From Eumeta japonica (taxonomy: Eukaryota > Arthropoda > Insecta > Lepidoptera > Psychidae): a stretch of 64,000 bases of DNA. The DNA lies in assembly GCA_005406025.1 (NCBI GenBank), contig BGZK01000095.1, positions 434,001 through 498,000 of the forward strand. Reading direction: 5' to 3'. The notes under the pieces were generated by a model. The model worked only from the letters and a program-made list of their open reading frames with translations, was not told the origin of the DNA and did not search any database. Position numbers and translations under genes: made by a program. This document shows, piece by piece, positions 34,141-47,229 of this stretch. Positions within the stretch are counted from its first letter, which is position 1; each line of letters opens with the position of its first letter.

Positions 34141-37100
34141 AATTTGATTTTTTAAATTGTTATTGGTTTTTTCAATACGAAAAATAATATGACATACAAG
34201 TATTCTGAATTCGATAGATTATTATATAGAAAGTAGTATCTATTAATTAGATTTACACAGACTCGTAGTCTGTTGCGTGAGTGATAAGCTTCACCTCGAC
34301 ATACCCAAAAGATCATGTATTAGTTTTGCAAGAAGACAGAATTTATTTCTAGCTAATTATAGGTTTCATGCTCAAATCGTAGCAAAACCGAATAAAATAC
34401 TGGATTTGGAAAGCGTTCCAGATGTGAAATTGCATCGATGTCGTTATCAAAATCTGCCAAAGCTTATTTAACATACGGTTTTCGGAGTATTTTACAAATA
34501 TTAACATTATCAAAACTTTTTTATTGTTCCTTTGTCCAATTATTTGGAATACGCGTCGCAACTATAGAACACCTAATATGCCCTTTGTATAAAACAGATA
34601 GAATCCGAAAAAAAATTGTAAGGTACTTAATTGGAATTCAAATCGCATCAATAGGATCCTAGTTACAAAAAGTGTTGCAAATGTGACCACCGAAACAGGT
34701 GGTAATCCATTATACATACTTACAAGTTGTTAATTCACTTTGTGAACGAATCCACAAACTGTGCAGAACATCCGTTTAAAATCCCCATTTATGTGCCGTG
34801 TAAACCATTTGTAAAACATCTTTTATTTTAAAACTCATACATCGACAAAACTGTTTTGTGAATAGAGTCTGTGATGTAATCAATGACTCGTCATTTAACT
34901 TAATCCTCCACCTCTCCTCCTTCAACTCCTCTGTGTTCCGGCTACACTTGACATATGTTCTTAAATGCCAAATAAAACGATTTAAGTATCATCTTGATTT
35001 TATGTCACTATATGATTATTTCTTAATAATAACTGGTTTTTTTACCATTTAATTTCTTTTTTGGCGCTATCTTTTATATTTAGTAGTATAGTCACTTCCA
35101 TTTTTTTTTTGTTTCCGTTTCTAACTTACTATTGTTTTATCCATAAGTGAAAACTTGTGTTTGGCTAAATAAATATAATTAGTTATTTACCGCTATACAT
35201 AAAAGCTGCAATTCTTCCATGAGCATGTAAATAAATTTTGGTACATTTATTTGAGTAAATCTTGCAAGACGTAAATACACAAGAAGGAATCATTAACAGG
35301 AACACGCGACTGATCACGACGAAGCGTGATCATTAATTTTAAACCAATTAAACAGACAAAGGAGAAGCCATATTTTAAACGCTTTAGATGCTGTCACTAT
35401 AAAATGTATCTCAATGTATAGGAGCAAAGGAATTTGAAATGCTCATGCAGGCATCACGAACACTACGTTTTGCCATAGTGCTTTTGTTTGCGCGATTACA
35501 ATGCAGCAATAAATAGTGAGTAAACTAACCAACCGATCGACATGAGCAATTCTCTACGAACAATATTATTATATAATGTCGTTTATTGGCGTACATCGCT
35601 AGAGTAACTCGGAAGTGTGATATGTGTTTCTTCATTCAATGGGACGTCTTCGACTTTCATCATAATTTATCTGCACATTGAATGGAACGGAGCCGGTGAC
35701 GCGAGACTAATTCTATGGGCTTTCGAAGGAAAAGCGAGTATGGCGCCGAGTTCGTAACTTGTAGTTCGTTTTGGGTCGTAAAGCACTCGGGCCCTGCGCG
35801 CGCGCATCCCTATTTCGTGCACGCGGCGGACCCTATAGGGTCGCCATTTCCCTTTTTTAAACTGCCTATTCAAGAATAATACGGGATTTATAGAAAAATG
35901 GTTGTCTATATCAGTAAATTAAAAGTTGTAAATTTGGATACGTTTGCAATTCCATAATAGTTGATGTTTATGACCTCTCATTATCTAGGTTAGTATTATA
36001 CTCGTAAGTTGAAAGAATGAGTCAACATTTTTAGATACGCAAAAACTTATTAATATCGAATAAGTTCTATCTGACTCGTAATTTTGTGCGGTGTTTTTAT
36101 AACTGCGTTCTACCGCGTTTAATGTATTGAAACATTGATCATGTTTTAAATCACTTAACCGAAAGAAAAAGAAATCGAAGTATAAACCTCTTAAAACAAA
36201 CGACTCTGTGTTTTCATTTTCCTCATTCATTACTATTTTGTAACATTTTGTAAATTACAAACTTGTCCTAATGAAAGCAGGCAACAACGAATCTTTGAAC
36301 AAAATTCGGATATTATGGTAACCCTGGCCGATCTCGATAGTAACGATTTCGTTATTTATGGCTCGGCGCAAGACGAGGCGCGTTAACGAATGAATCGTGC
36401 GAGAAGCATCTCTTTAATGGGAGGCGCGAACCGCTCTCGTGGATGTGGACTCGTAAAGTCAAATAAGTCGTGCGAAGGTCCGCTCGCCGCGTGTCGTGTT
36501 TGCGGATGTAATTTGGACGTTGTCGACGCAGAGCGGTTGTAGAAAACAAACGGCCGGCGTGAGGCGGTTGTGAACGAACCCACTGAAAGGGATAAAAATT
36601 CCATGCCAATAATTTAATTACCTTTATGAATTATTGCAAACTAGACGAAATCGGGTCCGGTAAAAACGAAGCAGAACATAGACGACAAGAATAGTTAGTA
36701 ATTTGCATTCTGGTTTTAAACGTCGTATCCAGTTCGTCGTCGCGTCGTGTAAGCACGCAGTCATTGTCAGTAATTGTCTAAAAGGCTGACTTTCATTTCT
36801 CCGTGAAATCACATACACTCGACATTATTACGGATGACGCGAAATTCTCCTCGAATTCCTTGTTTTACCTTTCGCTAATTTAGAGATATGTGGTATTTTC
36901 ATCGTTATAATGAATGTGTACAATTTTTGAGTAAAGTACAAAGTACACTTTAATGGCGATATTTTTACAACTTTTACCTCTCCTCTAATATTGATTTTTA
37001 TAATCTAGCCCCATGGTTCTCATACTAATCTATACTGATCTTTGATTTGTAATATCTACTCTCACAAGTTCAATTCCGAACTGTATGAAAATAAATAGTG

Positions 37101-39775
37101 GTCTATGGAAGTGGAAACTTCGTCTTTCATAAATGGAATAATCCACATAACACATACAGTACTTGGGTACACTTATACAATAAATATGAAAATTGTTTAT
37201 GGAATAAATACTTTTAATACATAAATGTTTACTGAAGTTCATAAAGATATGGAGTATTCGAATAACTGTAAGCATAATTAGAGGTACATCATACTATAAC
37301 TATTTTTCTTGATGAGTGATACCGACAACATATTGCTTTGTATTTTAATCAAGGCTAATTGTAGGAATATCTTCACTTACTTCGCTTAAATATATTTTTA
37401 ATATGTGTGTTATTGAAACTCTCCATCAGATTTTCTAATACCTAAAACTTTTCAAGGATTATTGTAATTTTTCATACAAATTTGTTACACAAATGCACAT
37501 TTATTTTATTAATACATTCAATTACTTGATTTAATTTAGAGTATTTTATAAACTTCTCCAAGTAAGCTACTGGTTAAGTGGTCTCAACACTTATGACATA
37601 TACTATACATACTTTACACTATTTGACACTAGTATATATATATTGCGTATATACACGCAGTAACAACGTGTTAGTATAAAATTTTCTACATAGTTTAATG
37701 TCAAATCAACCATAATTACAAGCGTATTCCTTAATAGTTTATTTTATATAAATCTATACACAAAAAAGAGGTTATGATAATTTGTGAAATAAAGATCAAT
37801 TTCGATTGCTGTGTTTTACCACATTTATATAGCTTAATTATTGTGCACAAATAATTATATTAAACAATGCTACCTAAAGCAACCTTCAAAAATGTAGACG
37901 ATACATTGTTTTATTTCATTTTTGTTTTGTTTTTTTTTTCCACCATTGTCGGACAAATTATTGCCTATCACGTTTCTTTTATGCAATATAGTATTAAGCG
38001 ATGACGCTATGATACCATCCAAGATAGAGGATCATTTGAAAAGTGTGTGTTACTACAAATTTTACCTTTGTCCAGATGACAAAAGAGGTAAAAGATTGTA
38101 ATACTTTGTACTAAAAAAAATCTTTTTAGGAACACAGTTTAGACATATTGATGAAGTGAAATATGAATTATTAAAAACTTTCAACTAATTTCCTGCAGAC
38201 AATTCATTCATTTCTACAACTGGACAAATCAACTAGATACCGAAGCATTTTATTAGTGGCATATGTTCGTTTTATTATGGCCATGAAATCCATGAAGAAC
38301 TATTCATTGGGAGGACTTTCAGAACAGTTGATAAAGCTTTTAGGTAAAGTTCAAACTATATAAAGATTTAGATGAGGTTGGAAATTAATGTTTTTAAGTC
38401 TGTTATTTCAGTTTTTTTTTTTTTGTCAGAATTAAACTAATGAAACAAAACATGGACGATGCAAATTATTCCAATTATTTTGCAAATAAACTGTAATGAT
38501 AATGTTTCAACCAACGTGCGGTATACATTCGCTACGGCATTGTAGTATTCATTTTATTAATCCATCATTAGTTTTCCTCAAATGCTCATTATACGTGGGG
38601 ATTTCTAATCTCATCTGAAATGATTCAGAACGTGACCGGGAATCATGGTCTTCGTTTGATTTATTTCCAAAGAACTTTGACGTGTTCTTTGGTTTTTAAA
38701 ACATTAACCGATAAGTAGTGAAATCGTGAATAACAACAATCTATCGAATCGATTCTTGTATGATAGATTTTATGAATATCGAGATATGTAATATAATGAC
38801 CCCGCTTTGTTCGTATATTATATATATTTTATGTACTCATAATTTGTACCAACGATACTCGTCCGACGGTCAAATACGCCATCAAAAGCTTTCAAAACAG
38901 CAACAAAGTCGATTGCATATTGTCTTGTTGTCTTGTTTTTCTTTTGTTTCATTGTTCTTAAGAAAATTTTTCTAATTCTAATGCTATAATCGGTTACCTT
39001 TAATGTTCGTATTAGGTATTTATACCATATCGAACAAACAAATACTACATTTCATTTGCCTTTAAATAAAATATGGCTATATATACTACTGTTATGGTTG
39101 GTTGTATATTATTCGTTCGAAGTTTCCAAAATAGCCGTCGATGCTCTAAGTTTATTTCATTCAATAGAATATTTTTTTTAAAAGCACCATTAGAACTTGG
39201 TGTTGTATGTGTATTTTGAGTTCCGACTCATGCAGCGGCGCGTAAACACATCTTTACGGCTGCGCCTCGCGTCAGAGTTTTCAAAACAGCCGCTCGCGAA
39301 TATAACGTAAATGGGTCACGAGCTAAGAATGCGCAAGGTGAACGCTACGGTGGTGATATTGCTCTAGTAAACGAAATAGAGTCCGACTAAAATAATATAA
39401 GTATATGCTCGTCTTGATTTAGAAAGACGCAGGGCGTGCGAGTTAGAATGCATTAACTGGCTTGAATGAAAGTACTGCATGCGTGTCAGTTTCGATGCAA
39501 GACTGGAGTTTACTCAATATATTGAACTTTACTTGATATGTTGAATATGTTCATAAGGATATGAAATAAATAACGCGTATGAAGCGTCTTGGAATATTCA
39601 ACGTAATAATAATTATTTAAAAAAAACTAGAAAACACTCAACAACAGACATATATATATTTTTTTTGACAATTTGTTTTTTTGACTAATAAAATTTTGAA
39701 GATTTCGTAATATGTGTAGGTACGAGCAGGCAGCAGCGACCACTCGCACGCAGCGAGTTATATATCCTGTTTGCT
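34141..39775. other. long AT-rich stretch with three GC-richer patches
   Basis: No gene recognised. GC-richer, CpG-containing patches lie at 35680-35850 ('gggccctgcgcgcgcgcatccc'), 36355-36570 ('cgtgcgaaggtccgctcgccgcg') and 39225-39330 ('gcagcggcgcgtaaacac', 'ggctgcgcctcgcgtcag'). Frames across them are short and Arg-rich without motifs. They could be regulatory DNA of a neighbouring gene. The remainder is AT-rich with many A/T runs. Confidence 0.4.
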
Positions 39776-39832
39776 CGCGCGGACAACGTATCTCTATCTC
39801 TTTTTAAAAATCACGTACGTTGCATCCGCGCG
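39776..39832. repeat. GC-rich inverted repeat
   Basis: CGCGCGGACAACGTA at 39776-39790 and TACGTTGCATCCGCGCG at 39816-39832 are reverse complements except for a 2-nt insertion, separated by 25 bases of pyrimidine-rich sequence. Confidence 0.85.
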
Positions 39833-42650
39833 GGTGACACATCTTTGTACAAAAATAGGACAAGTAAATATCATTTATAAATTACGTATAGTTACATTAT
39901 AAATTTTAACTATTTGATTAATTAATTTAAAAATAAGTTTCCTAGTTGGGGTGTTTCGGTGTTACAGTTTAATAAAAATTACGTTGTATTTAATAGGCAA
40001 AGGGGGTAAATAAAAGTTTTTCTTGTGACACTGAAAGCTTGTATCTATACTTTTAGTCAAACTTCTTTATATGGATTTTATAAAATATCTTACATAAATC
40101 ATGTTGCATAATAGAACTCCACATTGATATTAATTGGCAATAATGTCTAACACCATATACATCGAAACAATTTACGTTCTTTCGTTATTTATGCAGATAA
40201 AAACTAGAACATTAGACAAGTACAAATAAGGTAATACCGATTTTGGCATTAAATACATACTCAATTGTAAATTTTATTTTTATAGACAACGTAATTCTCT
40301 ATATTAATGATTAATTTAAGCTGCAAATAAATTACAAAGGATTCGTGGAATTCCGTCGAAGTATTTTAGTACATGCGACTAGTTCAGCTAGAGTGCTTTA
40401 AATAACAATTTGTATAATTCTATAAATCTTGGAAATAGTTTAACCAAATACACTATGTCCTACCACCACTTACCTGTTAGTCTGAATTGTATTACTGTGC
40501 AGGATTAGTATAATTTGTAAAACAATGAAGTTACAGACGACTTGTCTGTACAAGGAAAATAGCGCATCAAAACATTTTTCTATAAATAGCATTTTTTTCC
40601 CATAAAGTATTCCATAGCATAGGTCGCAAATTATACCAAAGTTAAATCAGTAAATCAATTTTTAATATCGAGTTTAGATTTCGCGTAATTATATCCTTTC
40701 GTTTTCGACGAGTAAATCGCATTTCGTCCTTCCGACGATTTTGTTGCGCGATCTCGTTTCGTAATTTAATAGGTATTATATTTAGAAGCTCCCGTCGGAC
40801 CGCGATCTGACGTTTTCGCGTTGACGGACATCGGTAAGTGCATTTCCTTGTCGAGCGACATCGCCCCGACAGCGACGGCTGAATGTTTCAGAAGGCGTTC
40901 GTAATTCCCTGAAAACGTTTATATAAACAACCATTTTAGAATTTGCCTGTGGGTTTTTTTTTAACCTTTTCCTTTTGAAAGGTCTTTATTTGTACCCGAC
41001 GATCGGCGAAGCCAACTATATGGATATAGATTTTCAATGTGTGTAAATGTAGACTTTAATTTTACTATGAGGTATGTAAAACGAATTTTGAACAATACAA
41101 TTATGAGTGTAAACATAAATGGAAAAATATCTCAAAGTGTAACAGTTAATTGGATTTACTAAAAGTAACAATGTTTAGATAATTACACGTATCTTTTCAA
41201 ATCACGAGAATGGACAAACAGAGAAATTATACATACGATAAACAAGAGAAATAAATTATGGCGATATTACAAGACAAATAAATAATAAGGGCGATACTTT
41301 AAAACAAGCATTACGGAAAGAGAGTAAAGTGCAAATAAATAATACACAAACTGCAAACAGAACGCATTATTATAAAGTCTTTAATCTATTATACGTTAAT
41401 TTTTTAAATAAGCCTAATTAGCGACCTTAACGGACGTTGCATTCCCGGCGCAGCTGCAAATAAATTCCAAACTAGGACGGACCTGAAGAAAATTTGCAAG
41501 AAATTTGATGATTTCCTACTATTGTAACAATTCTATCGCGTCAAATTCCGCTTCTGCGTCATCGCACAAATATGGAACGCAACATAAATAACGCCAAAGA
41601 TCTTGGCCAGCGAAAACTTATCACCAAAAATGAAATATTCGAATTAATTAAAAATGGTAAAACGAATTCTAACTCAGCATTAGATGAAATTATAAAAAAA
41701 TCCATCTTTTTCGATAGCTTAAAAATAGTTAAAGTCACCTCAATCTATAAATGAGGAAGCAAGTCTGACATAGGAAACTACTTATTCGTCCCCGTTCCCC
41801 TATCATTTTGACAATTTTTCAAAAGTTATATATACGCGCCTCGAAAATTTTATTATCGTAGAAGCAATACAGGTTTAGATCATCATCAAATACCCTCTCA
41901 TAAATAATTGATCTTGTCACTCGAATTGAATACAAAATCAACGAAAACATATTATTTTATTTTTAGATGTGAAGTAAGCTTTCGGCATGGTTAATCATAA
42001 CTTTTTTTAAATTGTGCAATTAAGGGATAATTGACATAGCGCACAATATTTTCAAGCCCCATCTTACAAATCGTCATCATGTCGTTAGTTAAAGTCGACC
42101 AATTTAAGAGAAGTTTCAAACCCATTACCCGTGTTTTGCCGCAAGTATCAACTTTCAGTCCACTGCAGTTTCTTGTCTTTAACAGCATTCAGAGCATAGG
42201 ACAAAAAAGTTGAGTTGTGTTTATGTGTTGATTACAAGTCTTTCTTGACTATGGAAAACCAATTGAGGCTGTCACGTTAAATGCACAAAACGATTTATAA
42301 ATGTCAAATGCTGTGGTTTCTAAATCTCAGAGGACTCACCAGTGTGTTGCCGGCGCTTTGGAAAAGTATGGAATATCTGATGGATGAGCGGAGGGGCCAC
42401 CGGTACTACCGCTCACTAGACGTAACGCATCAGTGGAAACTGCTATTTTTATCTTCGTATTCTGTGAGATTGTAATATCTCACCGTTCGAGCCCATTTTC
42501 GTGCCGCAGCCAAGTTGACCACGTCATGGCTCTACAATACTTACGTGCTGGTAAAGACATACCGGAGCGAATCAACTTAAATGTATGAAAAACACACTTT
42601 GTAATTTTCCACCCGAAAAATTAAAAAATCAAGTTATTAATAAAGGAATT
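39833..42650. other. AT-rich intergenic DNA
   Basis: No confident gene. A GC-richer zone at 40680-40900 ('ctcccgtcggaccgcgatctgacg', 'catcgccccgacagcgacggc') may be regulatory. Short ATG frames at 41572-41754 and minus 41991-42188 have no motifs I recognise. 42310-42580 is GC-richer and reads like old repeat DNA. Confidence 0.4.
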
Positions 42651-43242
42651 ACAGATCTCATGCTCTTCACGATCGGGTACATTGAAAATGAATTCAATAA
42701 CAAAAGGAACAAAACTTTTTTAATAATTATAAACCAATATCAATACTCTCCTCCACATTCGTCGCAAGTTATATGTTGTGAAACGTCAGATTTTAAAAAG
42801 ACATGTAATTACAAAATATTTCATTATTTAAAAAAAATTGAAAATGAGACTCCAGATATTGACTTAATCTTGAATACAAAACATGCGAAATGTAAAAAAC
42901 AAATATCTAAATACGTTTAAAAGTGCCCCCTAGAAAACCCCTTAAAATACCCATTTTAGCAGTTTTTTGCAATTATATCAAAAAAATATGAAACTGATTC
43001 AAAATTTTTTCCTCCGTCATGTAAGTCTTGTCCATACGCATCTTTTAATAAATAATTCGTCTACATCTAAAGCTCACGACACCAGAGCCAGTTCGTATTT
43101 TCGCCGAAAAAAAGGCCCCTACATTGACGTGTTTGAGAAAATATTTTTAATGCTAAAAATTCTTGAAAGATATCTTAAACTAATTTATAAATCAGAGATT
43201 TGCATGGAGGCAACAAATCGATATATCATACTAAAGCTAACG
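42651..43242 (+). repeat. dispersed repeat family C, copy 2
   Basis: Direct-orientation relative of 8770-9492. Shared landmarks in the same order: 'gaaaatgaattcaataacaa', 'ataaaccaatatcaatactctc', 'cattcgtcgcaagtt', 'aaatacccattttagcag', 'ttttttgcaattatatcaaa', 'aagtcttgtccatacgcatc', 'gacaccagagccagttc', 'aaagctaacg'. In this copy a 111-codon frame (42585-42920) is open over the first half, but the frame is broken in copy 1 and has no recognised motif. It could be a leftover of an element-encoded protein. Confidence 0.7.
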
Positions 43243-45069
43243 TCTTTCACAATCGGCTCTACATGTAGTTTTCACGTATAATTCGGTGATTAAACCACAC
43301 ATTAATCACTTAATTGAGATATGGGGTACTGTAACTAAAAATAACTTATAAATTAATGAAAGGTTCTTTTAACTTCATCTCTTTCACACTTGCTGGTAAA
43401 ATTTGTATGCAAATTAAAATAATTAATATCACATAAACATATGTTCACTAAACCTACTTACATCTCCGTGAAATTCTTTAGAAAGACGTACAAAAATAAC
43501 TCTCATCGTGAGCATCAATTAAAAAAAATATTATGTAATGCTCTTGTTATATGTATTGTACGACGCCTCCTCAAATAAACTATCGAAAAAAAACTTACTT
43601 CAATCCTACAAGATTCTCTTTTAAAATATTCAGTTACATCCTTTCTGCGAAACCATACATGCTGAACGTTTGCAGTGCATCATACATAAACTGCATGCGC
43701 GGATGGTGCGCGCACCCCATAAACTCGATAACGTCGATACAAACAACGAAAGCTGCGTGCGTGGCCGTAAACCTTTAGTGCTGTCCTCGGGGCGCGAGTC
43801 GTAAAAGCGTTTGAGCTTTTATTACGATTTGTAAGGCAGTGTTGTTGGTATGCCTTATATATATTTTCTTGTCGTTTTTATGGAGAAAAAAAAAGAAGTT
43901 GCGGGACCCCCTTTGCGCATGATATGGCTTTTTGAAAACAAAGGTTTTTAATTTTTAAAACGTTTCATTTAATGAATTCATTCGATGGGAAAAGTGTATA
44001 TAGATAGAGAATGAAAAGATGTACATATTACCTTTATCGGACAAAAAGCAACAAAAAATATTTAAAAAAGGGCAATAATATTCGACTCAGCTTTTGCTAT
44101 TACATGATGGCTATTCTAGAGATAGCATTCAGCATTTGTCGGGTAACTAGCACACAATAATAATTGTAATAATAACAAGAAATAATAATAATAGTGTTTA
44201 TTCTTACATACATAGTCATATGTACAAGAGCCTACATAGAGCATAAGAGTTATAGAACCAAAAGTACGATGTATAGTAATTAAACGTTTGTCTTTTTTAT
44301 AGTTCTTAATAGCTGTCATAGATAAATATATATGATGCGAAAAAATCACGGTTTACGAGAAAGTATCATTACATAATAAACTCCCAAATGAATAAGTCCA
44401 CATCGCTCGAAGAACCGACAACCACTAAGAACGAAAGATTTTTGAGTGGTCATCACTAATTATAGACCACACGTGAGGTACTATTCGTTGTTTTGCGATA
44501 TAATAAGGGTTGGGAAGTCGCCATTGGTTATACCCGATTTAGAACGGTTCGTCGTTGATATTTATTAAAGGGAGATTTATGCCCAACTGTAGAGGACGAC
44601 TGAAACGAACAAACGACAATCCAAACTCGAGCAGTTTCGAGGTCTGCAAGGATTGATCATTGGATGATACATGTTCAAAAATTCAAATTGAGACGAAACT
44701 GATAGTTACACAAACTTGGTCTACCCTGATATCGGTTTATGGAATAACTCAACTGTCATCCGAGAATGAGAAAAAAAAATCAATTTCTAAACGCAATATC
44801 GGATTGGTTTCAAAAATACAAGCTGCTTCTTGAGTTCACCATCTGATGTCTGATAAATCCTTCATGCTGCCCTTACATTTACGCTCATAACTATGATGTC
44901 CTTATGAATCTTTCACAGTGTGTGAGAGTGAGAATCTCAATGATTCCGGGAATTAATTATACAGTCTTGACCATTTCAAGTCCATGCTAGTCAGCAGTAG
45001 ATACAGCTTAATTATAATAAAAAAAGAAATCGAAAGCTGTGAAGCTATTCACAACAAAATTTTTATTTT
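43243..45069. other. intergenic DNA
   Basis: No gene recognised. A GC-richer patch lies at 43680-43810. At about 44573-44607 'gggagatttatgcccaactgtagagg' faintly resembles the 3' end of some lepidopteran LINEs, too weak to call. The rest is AT-rich. Confidence 0.35.
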
Positions 45070-45113
45070 AGCTGTTTATTACAAATGCTAATATGTATTT
45101 GTAATAAGCAGTT
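45070..45113. repeat. 17-bp hairpin stem
   Basis: AGCTGTTTATTACAAAT pairs with ATTTGTAATAAGCAGTT across a 10-nt loop, with two G-T pairs. Confidence 0.88.
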
Positions 45114-45286
45114 AATATTTGTAATAATTATACAAGTCGTAGTATAATCTTTGGAAAAGTAGCTCTTAAAGAGTGAAATAAAGAATGAAATATTTTATGG
45201 AAAATTGTAACCCCTACGTGTATATTCTCTATTTTTTGCGTACTTAAGTCATTTATTCGGTTATGATGAAACTAGTTAGTGCATGA

Positions 45287-45715
45287 AAGAAATTCACTTC
45301 GAGTACCTGACTGGGATCATAATAAAAAACCGGACTGCGATCTAAATCGAGTATAAAAGAAATTCACTTCGAGTACAGGACTGGGATCAGAATCAAAAAT
45401 GAGACTTCGATCAGAATCGAGAACAAAAGAAATTCATTTCGAGTCTATACTCGAATGATCCCAGTCCTGTACTGGGATCAGAATCAAAACAGGACTACGA
45501 TCAGAATTGAGAACAAAAGAAATTGACTTCTAGTACAGAACTGGGATAAGAATCAATAGTGGGACTGCGATCGGAATCGAGAATAAAAGAAATTCACTTC
45601 GATCAGAATCGAAAACGGGATTGCAATCGAAATTTTGATTTTGTGATGGGCCTATTACAAATTGAAGGAATTCATTTCATACCTACGCGGGCGAAGCCTC
45701 TGGCATAAGCTGGTA
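45287..45715 (+). repeat. dispersed repeat family A, copy 3, with 70-bp tandem array and CGAAGCC-type 3' end
   Basis: Monomers each begin 'aagaaattcacttcgagta' and contain 'actgggatcagaatcaaaa' and 'gggactgcgatcagaatcga'. Starts fall at 45287, 45357, 45427, 45517 and 45587: spacings 70, 70, 90, 70. The 90-bp unit contains a local inverted copy (see findings). The array runs out near 45640 and is followed by 'attgaaggaattcatttcat' and the terminal hairpin-like 'cgcgggcgaagcctctggca' plus 'taagctgg' (about 45685-45713), the same end as at 58640-58664. It has no coding capacity. Confidence 0.85.
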
Positions 45716-46369
45716 TAAGATATAAGCTCTTTTTGATGTACACTTTTATAATAAATCTGTAAATATTGCTTTCGTGAGAAGGCTCAGCCGTTAACCGACT
45801 ATTGATGTGCCCCATAAAACCCTATGGAATCGAAATAACATTTTTTTTCTTGTTTCAGGTAAACGTGGCTGCATATTTTAGCCTACACCGTCTTGCGGCA
45901 ATCGTGCAAACGATCCTCCACAATTCATTTAGTTTTAATAACACCAAGGCAAACGTGCGTCCACCGACCATCCTACGCGCTACAGATACGCGGAGCTTTC
46001 TTTGGGTAGGTCTAGCTTGTTTCAACGAAGCGTGGGCGGCCAGTGCAGCGTGGGAGCTAGCTCTGCTGTAATAATAGTAATTACTCATGACGCGAAGCCC
46101 AATTCCAAACGAAAATCGAAAGTTTATTCAACTTATAATCTCATTTCTGGTCGTTGAACTACTGGCCCCGTTTCGTTTCTTATCTGACCGACTTGATGTG
46201 GCGTATCGATCGGATATGATATAGATTTTTTTTTTAGTATTCTATCATATTGTTTATAGCGATTCGGATATCGTTTCGTATAGCGCAAAAGTTTGTAAAG
46301 TGTAAAATTTAAAATAAATCATGTGCTACAAATATTAATACTATTATTATAAACTCACGCCTATTTCTC
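45716..46369. other. intergenic DNA with a GC-richer patch
   Basis: At 45848-45860 a pyrimidine tract ends in TTTCAG, like a 3' splice site, followed by an open frame to 46071 with no recognised protein. It is not called. The rest is AT-rich. Confidence 0.35.
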
Positions 46370-46740
46370 AGAAGGGTATACACGAACTACATATTTCTAC
46401 ACGGTACGATTTTTGCATATTGCTTGATGCTTGCTTCGCTGATATCCATTATTCTTTTCATGTTGCAAGTCCTTAAAATTTGGATCCTTTTTAATATGGC
46501 ACCAATTTGGTTCAACCTTTGGACCATTTCATCACATACACATTCGTTCTATAGATATTTTTTGCGTCCTTTTCAGATGACCAGACCACCGTAATATATT
46601 TCTTTTATATAGTCACTACATCTTTTATGGAAACACCGCTCCTGACATCACTTTTTCTACATTTATCCTTCAAAAACACTCCACACATATTACGCAGATA
46701 TCGCGTCTACACTGCATCTCCACTGCAAATATAATTAGTT
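46370..46740 (-). pseudogene. non-LTR retrotransposon (LINE) C-terminal remnant
   Basis: On the minus strand, with frame changes: YLRNMCGVFLKDKCRKSDVR, SGVSIKDVV, KKYITVVWSSEK (a decayed form of MLRWFGHLERM), NIYRTNVYVMKWSKG, then a decayed STRNRRACMKRLMDVSEA segment (CNMKRIMDISEASI) and a trailing MQKSYR. This matches what I remember of the region after the reverse transcriptase in common lepidopteran LINEs (RNMCGVSLKDRCRNSDVRER...GHLERM...DVSEA). Reverse transcriptase motifs themselves are absent, as expected from a 5'-truncated or eroded copy. The exact clade is not assigned. Confidence 0.7.
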
Positions 46741-47229
46741 GTTATTTTTGAGGGAATGTGAAAGTAGAAGACGATTACTTGTTTCCGTTTGTTCTTTGGA
46801 AAAGTTTGGATTAACTCATAGAAAAACGCTAAAGAGATTTTAATAGCTTTTATTTTCACCGTGTAGTCCTCACGAAAATTTTTTAGATTAGTGAAGCGTT
46901 GAAAATGTATTGTTAATATAATATTAAGTTAATAACTTTTGTGTGTCGCATGCAATACTTCTTTAAAACGAAGGTATATTATAAATAGCATTATATAAAT
47001 AAATATTTACTGTTTTAGCTTAATGATTAGGTATGCAAAAATAGAAAAGAGTAGTAATAACTGAATGGGTATCTATCTATGTTCACTCACAATGTAGGGG
47101 ATTTGAGTTCAAGCTATGGCAGCCTGCACCATCGAGTGCTTCTCTAATTTAGGTTCATATAAAAAATATTATTTATCGATCTCTAACGTAGAGGGTATTT
47201 AGGTTTAATTATCCATGCTGGTCGGAATT
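46741..47229. other. AT-rich intergenic DNA
   Basis: No gene or repeat recognised. 'gatttgagttcaagctatgg' near 47100 resembles a lone B box, but no A box is found. Confidence 0.4.

Noticed and set aside
44573..44607. Resemblance to the 3' end of a lepidopteran LINE ('tttatgcccaactgtagagg')
   Set aside because: A single short word with no reverse-transcriptase remnants upstream.
45848..46071. Pyrimidine tract plus CAG followed by an open frame, like a 3' exon
   Set aside because: No recognisable protein, no donor or poly(A) context that decides it, and the opposite strand is equally open.
47060..47160. B-box-like 'gagttcaagc'
   Set aside because: No A box and no cloverleaf; chance match.
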